DNA from: an uncultured Ruminococcus sp.
Lineage (GTDB): Bacteria; Bacillota; Clostridia; Oscillospirales; Ruminococcaceae
DNA length: 5,973 nucleotides
Assembly: GCA_900545285.1 (NCBI GenBank)
Contig: UQYK01000075.1
Location: 1 to 5,973 of the forward strand
Direction: 5' to 3'
Positions 1 to 5,893 of the stretch are shown here, piece by piece. A program made the translations under genes and the position numbers. Under the pieces are notes generated by a model that was not told the DNA's origin, made no database searches, and worked only from the letters and a program-made list of their open reading frames with translations. Numbering within the stretch: position 1 is the stretch's first letter; each line of letters starts with the position of its first letter.

Positions 1-87
1 GTGCTTCAAAAATTTTTTCTCTGATTGTGTTGCACTTGACTTGACAATCTATCGTTGTTTGTCGTATTGCTTTTCGCGCAGGAAGCC

Positions 88-1890
88 TTATTCGCTGTCC
101 AGCTTTAAAACACTCATGAATGCTTCCTGCGGCACTTCTACAGAGCCAAGCTGGCGCATTCTCTTCTTGCCTTCCTTCTGCTTTTCCAGCAGCTTCTTTT
201 TTCGGGTGATATCGCCGCCGTAGCATTTCGCAAGAACGTCCTTCCGCATGGCCTTAATGGTTTCACGGGCAATAATCTTTCCGCCGATTGCGGCCTGTAC
301 CGGGACTTCAAACAATTGACGGGGAATATTTTCCTTCAGCTTTTCGACAATTTTTCTGCCCCGTTCATAGGCCTTGTCTGCATGAATGATAAAGGACAAA
401 GCGTCCACAATTTCGCCGTTCAGGAGGACATCCAGCTTTACCAACTTAGACGGCATATAGTCGCTGAGCACATAGTCAAAGGAAGCGTAACCACGCGTCC
501 GGGATTTCAGCACATCAAAGAAATCATAGACAATTTCGTTCAGGGGCAGGGTGTAATGCAGCGATACTCTGGTATCGTCCAGATACTGCATGTTTTCAAA
601 AACGCCCCGGCGGTTCTGGCACAGTTCCATTACATTCCCCACGAAGTCAGAAGGGGTCAGAATCTCTGCCTTTACCATGGGTTCTTCTGCCATCTGAATT
701 ACGGCAGGATCCGGATAATTGGTGGGGTTGTCAATGTATTCCACTTCCCCGTTGGTAAATGTAACGCGGTAAATTACAGAAGGTGCCGTGGTAATCAGAT
801 CCAGGTTGTATTCCCGTTCCAGGCGCTCCTGAATGATTTCCATGTGCAAGAGACCCAAAAAACCGCAGCGGAAGCCGAATCCCAGTGCAATGGAGGTTTC
901 TGGTTCAAAGGAGAGGGATGCATCATTCAGCTGGAGCTTTTCCAGCGCATCCCGCAAATCGCCGTAGCGTGCGCCGTCTGCCGGATAGATACCGGAGAAT
1001 ACCATGGGATTCACCTTGCGGTAGCCCGGAAGCGGTTCCGCACAGGGGCGGTCTGCGTGGGTAACAGTGTCGCCGACCTGGGTGTCGCCGATGCTCTTGA
1101 TGGATGCGGAAAGATAGCCGACATCGCCGGCGCGCAGAACACCTTCGTTGACCAGGGTGTCTGTTGTCATGTATCCGGCTTCTACAATGGTAAATTCTGC
1201 GCCGGTTGCCATGAGCTTAATGGTATCACCGACTTTGACCGTGCCCTCTTTTACGCGGATATAGATAACAACGCCTTTGTAGGCATCATAATAGCTGTCG
1301 AAAATCAGCGCCTGAAGCGGTGCATCCGGATCCCCCTTGGGTGCAGGAATATCTGTCACAATCCGTTCCATGACCTCTTCAATGTTGATTCCGGCCTTTG
1401 CAGAAATGCGCGGCGCATCCATCGCAGGAATGCCGATAACATTTTCAATTTCCTCGCACACGCGGTCCGGGTCGGCTGCCGGCAGGTCGATTTTGTTGAT
1501 AACCGGCACGACTTCCAGATCATGCTCAATGGCCAGATAGGTATTTGCCAGCGTCTGCGCTTCGATTCCCTGGGACGCATCCACAACCAGAATTGCACCT
1601 TCACAGGCGGCCAGACTCCGGGAAACCTCATAGTTAAAGTCCACGTGTCCGGGAGTGTCAATCAGATTAAAAATATAAGTTTCGCCGTCCTTGGCACGAT
1701 AATGCAGGCGCACGGCACGAGCTTTTATGGTAATGCCCCGTTCCCGTTCAATTTCCATGTTGTCCAGAATCTGGTTTTCCATATCCCGTTTTGCCACGGT
1801 ATAAGTCTGCTCCAGAATGCGGTCTGCCAGGGTGGATTTGCCATGGTCAATGTGTGCGATAATGCAAAAGTTACGGATGTGATCCATCAT
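88..1890 (-). CDS. lepA: Elongation factor 4 (LepA), ribosome-associated translational GTPase
   Basis: Full-length LepA/EF4 of 600 residues, the usual family length (about 600). The family binds the ribosome and is reported to back-translocate or remodel stalled complexes, with a role at high ionic strength and in ribosome assembly; it is cytosolic or membrane-associated. Visible GTPase motifs: P-loop AHIDHGKST (residues 12-20), switch I RGITI (51-55), DTPGHVDF with the catalytic His (78-85, His82), NKID (132-135) and SAK (163-165). The EF-G-like middle domains follow. The LepA-specific C-terminal domain is intact (about 495-600), including the basic stretch from GRKIVEKLKE to RKKKLLEKQKEGKKRMRQLG. 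The start at 1890 is chosen because AGAGGAAG lies 10-15 nt upstream and MxDHIRNFCIIAHIDHGKS matches family N-termini. An in-frame ATG at 1953 lies between the -35 and -10 boxes of the gene's promoter, and another at 1926 sits at the expected transcription start. LepA is often followed by hemW in Firmicutes; the window ends too soon to test this. Confidence 0.97.
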   Translation of the reverse strand: MMDHIRNFCIIAHIDHGKSTLADRILEQTYTVAKRDMENQILDNMEIERERGITIKARAVRLHYRAKDGETYIFNLIDTPGHVDFNYEVSRSLAACEGAILVVDASQGIEAQTLANTYLAIEHDLEVVPVINKIDLPAADPDRVCEEIENVIGIPAMDAPRISAKAGINIEEVMERIVTDIPAPKGDPDAPLQALIFDSYYDAYKGVVIYIRVKEGTVKVGDTIKLMATGAEFTIVEAGYMTTDTLVNEGVLRAGDVGYLSASIKSIGDTQVGDTVTHADRPCAEPLPGYRKVNPMVFSGIYPADGARYGDLRDALEKLQLNDASLSFEPETSIALGFGFRCGFLGLLHMEIIQERLEREYNLDLITTAPSVIYRVTFTNGEVEYIDNPTNYPDPAVIQMAEEPMVKAEILTPSDFVGNVMELCQNRRGVFENMQYLDDTRVSLHYTLPLNEIVYDFFDVLKSRTRGYASFDYVLSDYMPSKLVKLDVLLNGEIVDALSFIIHADKAYERGRKIVEKLKENIPRQLFEVPVQAAIGGKIIARETIKAMRKDVLAKCYGGDITRKKKLLEKQKEGKKRMRQLGSVEVPQEAFMSVLKLDSE

Positions 1891-1900
1891 AGGTTCGTTT

Positions 1901-1908
1901 CTTCCTCT
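1901..1908 (-). promoter_or_regulatory. Ribosome binding site of lepA
   Basis: AGAGGAAG on the minus strand lies 10 nt before the ATG at 1890; the AGGA core is 12 nt away, slightly long. It supports the first of two adjacent ATG codons (1890 and 1887) as the start and argues against the upstream in-frame ATGs. Confidence 0.7.
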
Positions 1909-1932
1909 CTGTTTCAAAGAATGCATACTGTT

Positions 1933-1961
1933 ATTATACCTGAAATGCCGCATATTGTCAA
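1933..1961 (-). promoter_or_regulatory. Sigma-A promoter of lepA
   Basis: Perfect consensus on the minus strand: TTGACA (1961-1956), a 17-bp spacer, and TATAAT (1938-1933). Transcription should begin near 1926, giving a 5' leader of about 35 nt before the ATG at 1890. It lies in the short gap between the CorC-type gene and lepA, so lepA can be expressed independently of the upstream gene. Confidence 0.88.
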
Positions 1962-1971
1962 GAAATATCTG

Positions 1972-1993
1972 CCGGGAAAAGCGCTGTCCCCGG
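1972..1993 (-). terminator. Weak hairpin after the CorC-type gene, possible leaky terminator
   Basis: Just after the stop codon at 1998, the minus strand carries CCGGGG (1993-1988), a 10-nt loop and TCCCGG (1977-1972), giving a six-pair stem with one G-U pair. What follows (CAGATATTTC) is not a real U-tract, so efficient intrinsic termination is doubtful. Read-through into lepA seems possible. It could also be a 3'-end stability structure. Confidence 0.3.
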
Positions 1994-1997
1994 AGCC

Positions 1998-3293
1998 TTA
2001 TGACAGCCGCAGAATCGCCTTTTCAATACAGTGCTGCTGTACACCGAGAATCTGCACCTGAAGCCCGTCTAACTCCATTTTCAGCCGAGAACCATCCTTC
2101 GGAATTTCACCCAGTGCCCCGATCAGGTAGCCGTTCAGGGTTTCGTATTTTTCCTCCGGAAACGGACGATCCAGGGCGCGGGAAACCTCATGCAGCGAAC
2201 AGGTTCCGGCGATTTTCCAGCTTTTCGAATCCAGACGTTCGATTTCCGGTTCCTGTCGTTTTTCGTTTTCGTCTTCATCAAAGTCGCCGACCAGCTGTTC
2301 CACCAGGTCTGTGACTGTAATAATGCCGCACATGCCGCCGTATTCATCCAGAACCACAGCGAAATGATCGGCATGGCGCTTCATTTTGCTGAATAAAACA
2401 GCTGCATTCAAATTCTCGTGAATGAAATACGGGGTGTGAACTGCATGCTCCATGACAAAGCTTTTCTCCTTGCTTTTCAGCCGGAAGAAGTCTTTTGCGT
2501 TCAGAACACCCACAATCTGGTCGACAGAGTCACCGCAGACCGGATACACGGAGTGACGGGACTCATGGATGGTCTGCTCCCATTCTGCCACGGATTCATC
2601 CATCCACAGGATAGAGACCTCCTTGCGGTGTGTGCAGATTTCTCCTACCGTCAGATCGTCAAACGCAAATACGTTCCGGATCAGATCATTTTCCGCGTCA
2701 TCAATGGTTCCCTTTTTGCGGCCGGCATCTGCCATCAGCAGTAAATCCTCTTCGGTGACAATATCATCATCACTGTTCGGGTCAATGCCGCAGATGCGCA
2801 GCACTGCATTCGTGGACTTGGTCAGCAGCCATACCAGCGGCGCAAACAGCTTTGCAATTACGGTGATCGGCCCTGCCATAGTGAGCGAAAAGCGCTCTGC
2901 ATTTTTCATGGCAATCCGTTTAGGAATCATCTCTCCGAATACAATGGAAAAATAGGAGATAATCAGCGTCACCAGAATAACGGAAATGGTATCCATGGCA
3001 GAATCCGGTATGCCGATGCCGGTTTTTTGCAGCAAATCCGAGAGGATCTGGGCAAAGCTGTCAGAGGCAAAGGCTGCTCCCAAAAAGCCGGAGAGCGTAA
3101 TGGCCACCTGAATGGTTGCCAGAAATCCGGAGGAATTCCGGGTCATTTTCAAAAGCCATCCGGCGCGCTTGTTCCCGTTTTCCACTTCCTTTTCCAGTTT
3201 GGTTTCGTTGACGGAGATAACGGCGATTTCTGTTCCGGCAAAAACCGCGTTGAGGGCAATCAGGACAACCTGTAAAAGAATAAGACCTAACAT
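1998..3293 (-). CDS. CorC/HlyC (CNNM-type) membrane protein with DUF21 and CBS pair, putative Mg2+ transporter
   Basis: Complete 431-residue protein of the hemolysin C/CorC family, the bacterial relatives of CNNM proteins. Members act in Mg2+ efflux or homeostasis (for example Bacillus MpfA); the older 'hemolysin' name is misleading. An N-terminal DUF21 membrane domain (about 1-195) has hydrophobic segments near 2-24, 56-76, 101-122 and 138-158. Family-typical motifs include LNAVFAGTEIAVISVNETKL (14-33), ATIQVAITLSGFLGAAFAS (59-77) and FGEMIPKRIAMKNAER (119-134). A CBS pair follows (about 205-335, including SRHSVYPVC and LDEYGGMCGIITVTDLVEQL), which binds nucleotide in homologues. A CorC_HlyC domain ends the protein (about 350-428). 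The ATG at 3293 is the only usual start: an in-frame stop lies three codons upstream. Its ribosome site AGAAAGGTG is 14 nt away. The gene has an unusually elaborate leader with a small ORF and hairpin. The transported ion cannot be proved from sequence. Confidence 0.93.
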   Translation of the reverse strand: MLGLILLQVVLIALNAVFAGTEIAVISVNETKLEKEVENGNKRAGWLLKMTRNSSGFLATIQVAITLSGFLGAAFASDSFAQILSDLLQKTGIGIPDSAMDTISVILVTLIISYFSIVFGEMIPKRIAMKNAERFSLTMAGPITVIAKLFAPLVWLLTKSTNAVLRICGIDPNSDDDIVTEEDLLLMADAGRKKGTIDDAENDLIRNVFAFDDLTVGEICTHRKEVSILWMDESVAEWEQTIHESRHSVYPVCGDSVDQIVGVLNAKDFFRLKSKEKSFVMEHAVHTPYFIHENLNAAVLFSKMKRHADHFAVVLDEYGGMCGIITVTDLVEQLVGDFDEDENEKRQEPEIERLDSKSWKIAGTCSLHEVSRALDRPFPEEKYETLNGYLIGALGEIPKDGSRLKMELDGLQVQILGVQQHCIEKAILRLS

Positions 3294-3307
3294 AATGTTC
3301 TATTTTA

Positions 3308-3316
3308 CACCTTTCT
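3308..3316 (-). promoter_or_regulatory. Ribosome binding site of the CorC-type gene
   Basis: AGAAAGGTG on the minus strand, 14 nt before the ATG at 3293. The spacing is longer than ideal and the match to the anti-SD is moderate, so translation may be weak compared with the leader ORF, which has a cleaner AGGAG. Confidence 0.5.
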
Positions 3317-3352
3317 GAAATACAATTTTCTGCAATTGCGCAGGGAAGCTCT

Positions 3353-3380
3353 GCCGGAAAGGCGGCTTCCGCAAACCGGC
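3353..3380 (-). other. Second leader hairpin upstream of the CorC-type gene
   Basis: Nested inverted repeat on the minus strand: outer GCCGG (3380-3376) with CCGGC (3357-3353), inner GCGG (3372-3369) with CCGC (3365-3362) around an AAG loop. No U-tract follows, so it is not a terminator. It may stabilise the read-through transcript or shape access to the start region. Part of it can instead pair with the 3' arm of the upstream hairpin. Confidence 0.45.
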
Positions 3381-3406
3381 GCATAGCAGGATTTGGAGAA
3401 TATTTG

Positions 3407-3455
3407 AAAACACAAAAAGACATAGCTAGCACCGCATGCGGCGCAGACTATGCCT
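3407..3455 (-). terminator. Terminator-like hairpin (candidate attenuator) overlapping the end of the leader ORF
   Basis: On the minus strand, AGGCATAG (3455-3448) pairs with CTATGTCT (3425-3418), eight pairs with one G-U. After a 3x3 internal loop, GCGCCG (3444-3439) pairs with CGGTGC (3434-3429), six pairs with one G-U, around the loop CATG. The stem is followed directly by TTTTTGTGTTTTC (3418-3406), which is U-rich like an intrinsic terminator. It sits about 125 nt before the CorC-type start and faces the same way. The 5' arm begins at codon 23 of the leader ORF, and the ORF's TAG stop (3428-3426) lies between the inner and outer stems. A ribosome finishing the ORF would therefore cover the hairpin. 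Confidence 0.65.
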
Positions 3456-3521
3456 GTTTAATCCCTTTGTATTCAGCTGCAATGTAATGGTATCTGTGTC
3501 GCTGTCATCGGCGGCATCCAT
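3426..3521 (-). CDS. 31-residue leader peptide with acidic head and basic tail, upstream of the CorC-type gene
   Basis: Small ORF of 31 codons ending in TAG, starting with ATG at 3521, 10 nt after AGGAG and about 28 nt after the predicted transcription start. It is the first ORF on the transcript. The peptide begins MDAADDSDTDTITL, with Asp at residues 2, 5, 6, 8 and 10, and ends in a basic tail KGLNRHSLRRMRC (19-31). No membrane segment or known domain is visible. Codons 23 to stop lie inside the terminator-like hairpin. The layout recalls attenuation leader peptides, and the acidic start recalls MgtL of enterobacteria, which starts MEPDP and makes ribosomes fall off at low Mg2+. That similarity is conceptual, not homology. 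The reading frame is open upstream to 3638, but those codons lie before the promoter start, so the ATG at 3521 is the only plausible start. Alternatively it could be an untranslated coincidence. Confidence 0.6.
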   Translation of the reverse strand: MDAADDSDTDTITLQLNTKGLNRHSLRRMRC

Positions 3522-3531
3522 GTATGTTTCA

Positions 3532-3536
3532 CTCCT
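3532..3536 (-). promoter_or_regulatory. Ribosome binding site of the leader ORF
   Basis: AGGAG (minus strand, 3536-3532), 10 nt before the ATG at 3521. This is a better site than that of the downstream structural gene and is the main reason to believe the leader ORF is translated. Confidence 0.7.
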
Positions 3537-3555
3537 CATTCGGGTAATGAAATCT

Positions 3556-3584
3556 ATTATACGAAACCCGGACGCTTTTGTCAA
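3556..3584 (-). promoter_or_regulatory. Sigma-A promoter of the leader and CorC-type gene
   Basis: Perfect consensus on the minus strand: TTGACA (3584-3579), a 17-bp spacer, TATAAT (3561-3556). An A-rich stretch (AAATCAAAAAAAGCAC, 3600-3585) sits just upstream like an UP element. Start expected near 3549. Such a strong promoter ahead of a transporter gene suits control after initiation. Confidence 0.88.
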
Positions 3585-3724
3585 GTGCTTTTTTTGATTT
3601 TGTGGAAGATGCACAAGATTTGCAAACATATGCGGCATTGCACAAGCATATTATGAAATGCAAGTGTACAGAAACCTGTCAAAACAAAAAGATTTCATAA
3701 AAAGCAATTTTTTTGAAAAAAGAC

Positions 3725-3753
3725 TTGCACGCAGATGTGAAATGTGCTATAAT
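3725..3753 (+). promoter_or_regulatory. Extended -10 sigma-A promoter of the EF-G paralogue
   Basis: TTGCAC (3725-3730), 17-bp spacer, TATAAT (3748-3753), with TG at 3745-3746 forming an extended -10 element. A/T-rich tracts at about 3691-3721 may act as an UP element. Transcription should begin near 3760, leaving a leader of about 79 nt. About 140 bp separate this -35 box from that of the divergent CorC-type promoter; this gap holds no ORF, only a direct repeat of TGCACAAG (3610-3617 and 3639-3646). Confidence 0.82.
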
Positions 3754-3824
3754 TATATTATTCAGTTGAATGATTATTGGGCACTTTGCTCATTCTCGAA
3801 AGATGAAATCTCATTTACAAAGCG

Positions 3825-3829
3825 AGGAG
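3825..3829 (+). promoter_or_regulatory. Ribosome binding site of the EF-G paralogue
   Basis: AGGAG within GCGAGGAGA, 9 nt before the ATG at 3839. It decides the start: an in-frame ATG at 3770 lacks such a site and lies only about 10 nt from the predicted transcription start. Confidence 0.85.
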
Positions 3830-3838
3830 AAAATTACC

Positions 3839-5893
3839 ATGAAAACAAAAAACATTGCACTGGCTGGTCATGCCGGTACCGGAAAAACTACATTGATGGA
3901 AGCGCTGCTGTATCAGGGCGGCAAAACCGAACGTATGGGCAGCGTCAGTGCAGGCACAACTGTTTCCGACTATACCGCAGAGGAGATGAAGCGGCATTCT
4001 TCTGTTTATACGGCAACTGCCAGCTTTCTGCAAAACGGCGGGAAAATCAATCTGCTGGATACGCCGGGAATGTTTGACTTTGCCGGCGGCATGATACAGG
4101 GTATTTCTGCGGCAGACTGCGTACTCATTGCCGTTTCCGGAAAATCCGGTGTCCGGGTCGGCACCAAAAAAGCGTACCGTGCTGCACAAGGAAAGCCCCG
4201 GATGTTTGTTGTCACAAAGCTGGACGATGAAAACGCCAACTTTTATAATGTACTGACAGAATTAAAGTCCACCTTCGGCCCGTCTGTGTGCCCGGTTGTA
4301 GTGCCAGTTATTGTTGACCGCAAGGTAGATTCCTATATTAACCTGATTGAAATGAAGGCGTATCGCTACGACGCAGACGGCAAAGCCCAGGAAATCCCCA
4401 TGCCTACCGCAGAAGTTTCTGAAAAGCTAAGCTATCGGGTAGATGGTCTGATTCAGGCATTTTCCGAGGCGGTTGCAGAAACAGACGAGGCTCTGTTTGA
4501 AAAATTCTTTTCCGGGGAAGAGTTCACCCAGAAGGAACGCGTGGACGGCATTCACAAGGGCATGCGGGACGGAACCATTACCCCGGTGGCATGCGTCTCC
4601 GCACAGACCATGGAGGGCGTTGATCTGCTCTGCAAGGAAATGGAACTGCTGATTCCGGCTCCGGAGGAAACCGATGAGATTCTGGGTGAAACGCCTTCCG
4701 GTGAGCCGATTGTGGTGCATCCGGATGCAGCAGAGCCGGTTTGTGTACAGGTGTACCAGACGCTTGCCGACCCCTTTGTGGGAAAGCTTTCCATGCTGCA
4801 CGTAGTTTCCGGCCAGCTGAAAGCCGGCGCAGAGCTTGTGAACACAGAAACCGGCGCAACGGAAAAGCTGGGAAAGCTGCTGCTGCTCTGCGGCAAAAAG
4901 CAGACGGAAACAGATACTGTTTCTGCCGGAGATCTGGCGGCTGTGACAAAGCTGTCTGCCAATACCGGCGATACGCTGTGCGATGCTTCCCGGCCGGTGC
5001 GTCTGCCCCGTGCACAGTTTCCGAAGCCGTGCTATGACCAGGCTGTGCGCCCGGCAGTACGGGGAGAAGAAGCCAAGGTTGCCGGTGCGATTCAGAAGCT
5101 GCTGGAAGAGGATCCTACCTTGTCCTATACGCAGAATCCTCTGACAAAGGAAATGATTCTGTCCGGGCTGGGCGAACAGCACCTGAGTGCTGTCACCTCT
5201 AAGCTGAAATATGACTTTGGCGTGGATGTTGTTCTGTCTGTGCCGAAGATTGCATATCGGGAGACCATCCGCAAAAAGGTCAAGGTACAGGGCAAACACA
5301 AGAAGCAATCCGGTGGCCACGGCCAGTATGGGGATGTCTGGATTGAATTTGAACCGTACCCTTCCGATGATCTGGTCTTTGAAGAAAAGGTGTTCGGCGG
5401 CGCTGTTCCGAAAAACTTCTTCCCGGCAGTCGAAAAGGGCTTGCAGGAATCGGTGACAAAGGGCGTGCTTGCCGGATTCCCGGTGGTAGGTGTAAAGGCA
5501 ATCCTGGTGGACGGCTCCTATCATCCGGTCGATTCCTCCGAAATGGCGTTTAAAACAGCGGCCGCAATTGCCTATAAGGAAGGCATGAAGCAGGCTGAAC
5601 CGACCCTGCTGGAACCGATTGGTTCTCTGGAGGTTTCGATTCCGGACGACAACACCGGCGATATTATGGGCGATCTCAATAAGCGCCGTGGCCGGGTGCT
5701 GGGCATGAATCCTTCCGAAGAAGCCGGCATGACAGTGATTCTGGCGGAAGTGCCCCTGCGGGAGATGGCAGACTTTGCAATGCAGCTGCGTCAGATTACC
5801 CAGGGAGAAGGCAGCTTCCAGCTGACACCGGTTCGGTATGAACAGCTTCCGGCAAATCTGATGACAGAAGTGATTGTTTCCGCTTCAGAATAA
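3839..5893 (+). CDS. EF-G paralogue (EF-G2/FusA2-like translational GTPase) with divergent GTPase motifs
   Basis: Full-length 684-residue protein with the whole EF-G architecture, close to EF-G length (about 690-700). G domain: P-loop GHAGTGKTT (10-18), switch I region EEMKRHSSV (48-56) where EF-G has ERGITI, DTPGMFDF (74-81) where EF-G has DTPGHVDF, and TKLD (126-129) for NKMD. Domain II starts near 300. Domain III contains EDPTLSYTQNPLTKEMILSGLGEQHL (424-449). Domain IV contains QSGGHGQYGDVWIEFEP (490-506) and a tip loop YHPVDSSEMAF (561-571) that keeps the His used by EF-G in the decoding centre (His562). Domain V contains DDNTGDIMGDLNKRRG (603-618). Ribosome-contacting domains are thus conserved while the GTPase centre is altered, as in the EF-G2 group; some EF-G2 proteins lack ribosome-dependent GTPase activity. 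It is less likely to be the housekeeping fusA, which normally sits with rpsL, rpsG and tuf. It has its own promoter and is divergent from its neighbours; no convincing terminator is seen in the 80 bp that follow. Confidence 0.92.
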   Translation: MKTKNIALAGHAGTGKTTLMEALLYQGGKTERMGSVSAGTTVSDYTAEEMKRHSSVYTATASFLQNGGKINLLDTPGMFDFAGGMIQGISAADCVLIAVSGKSGVRVGTKKAYRAAQGKPRMFVVTKLDDENANFYNVLTELKSTFGPSVCPVVVPVIVDRKVDSYINLIEMKAYRYDADGKAQEIPMPTAEVSEKLSYRVDGLIQAFSEAVAETDEALFEKFFSGEEFTQKERVDGIHKGMRDGTITPVACVSAQTMEGVDLLCKEMELLIPAPEETDEILGETPSGEPIVVHPDAAEPVCVQVYQTLADPFVGKLSMLHVVSGQLKAGAELVNTETGATEKLGKLLLLCGKKQTETDTVSAGDLAAVTKLSANTGDTLCDASRPVRLPRAQFPKPCYDQAVRPAVRGEEAKVAGAIQKLLEEDPTLSYTQNPLTKEMILSGLGEQHLSAVTSKLKYDFGVDVVLSVPKIAYRETIRKKVKVQGKHKKQSGGHGQYGDVWIEFEPYPSDDLVFEEKVFGGAVPKNFFPAVEKGLQESVTKGVLAGFPVVGVKAILVDGSYHPVDSSEMAFKTAAAIAYKEGMKQAEPTLLEPIGSLEVSIPDDNTGDIMGDLNKRRGRVLGMNPSEEAGMTVILAEVPLREMADFAMQLRQITQGEGSFQLTPVRYEQLPANLMTEVIVSASE

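Larger units (their letters stand above)
3294..3549 (-). promoter_or_regulatory. Long structured 5' leader of the CorC-type gene
   Basis: From the predicted transcription start (about 3549) to the ATG at 3293 there are about 255 nt. In order they contain: an AGGAG ribosome site, a 31-codon ORF, a terminator-like hairpin with a U-rich tail that overlaps the end of the ORF, a second hairpin, and the ribosome site of the main gene. This order resembles a translation-coupled attenuator. I do not recognise an M-box, yybP-ykoY or other known metal riboswitch consensus here, but that is by eye only. Confidence 0.6.

Noticed and set aside
41..70. TTGACA at 41-46 with TATTGC 18 bp downstream, as a plus-strand promoter antisense to lepA
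   Set aside because: The -10 box is poor and no gene lies downstream on that strand; the TTGACA alone is not enough.
316..2061. Open frame of 581 codons on the plus strand, opposite lepA
   Set aside because: It lies almost wholly antisense to a clear full-length lepA, its translation is Cys/His-rich and shows no family motif, and no ribosome site or promoter is apparent. It is a by-product of lepA codon use.
3061..3432. Frame of 123 codons on the minus strand starting with GTG at the leader ORF's stop and running into the CorC-type gene
   Set aside because: It overlaps the CorC-type gene out of frame for over 200 bp, starts inside the terminator-like hairpin, and has no ribosome site or recognisable motif.
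3294..3549. M-box (ykoK) or yybP-ykoY metal riboswitch in the leader of the CorC-type gene
   Set aside because: I could not find the conserved core of either class, and a well-placed leader ORF explains the region better. A covariance-model search would settle it.
4427..5524. Open frame of 365 codons on the minus strand inside the EF-G paralogue
   Set aside because: It is antisense to an intact EF-G-type gene, has a composition typical of a shadow frame and no recognisable domain.
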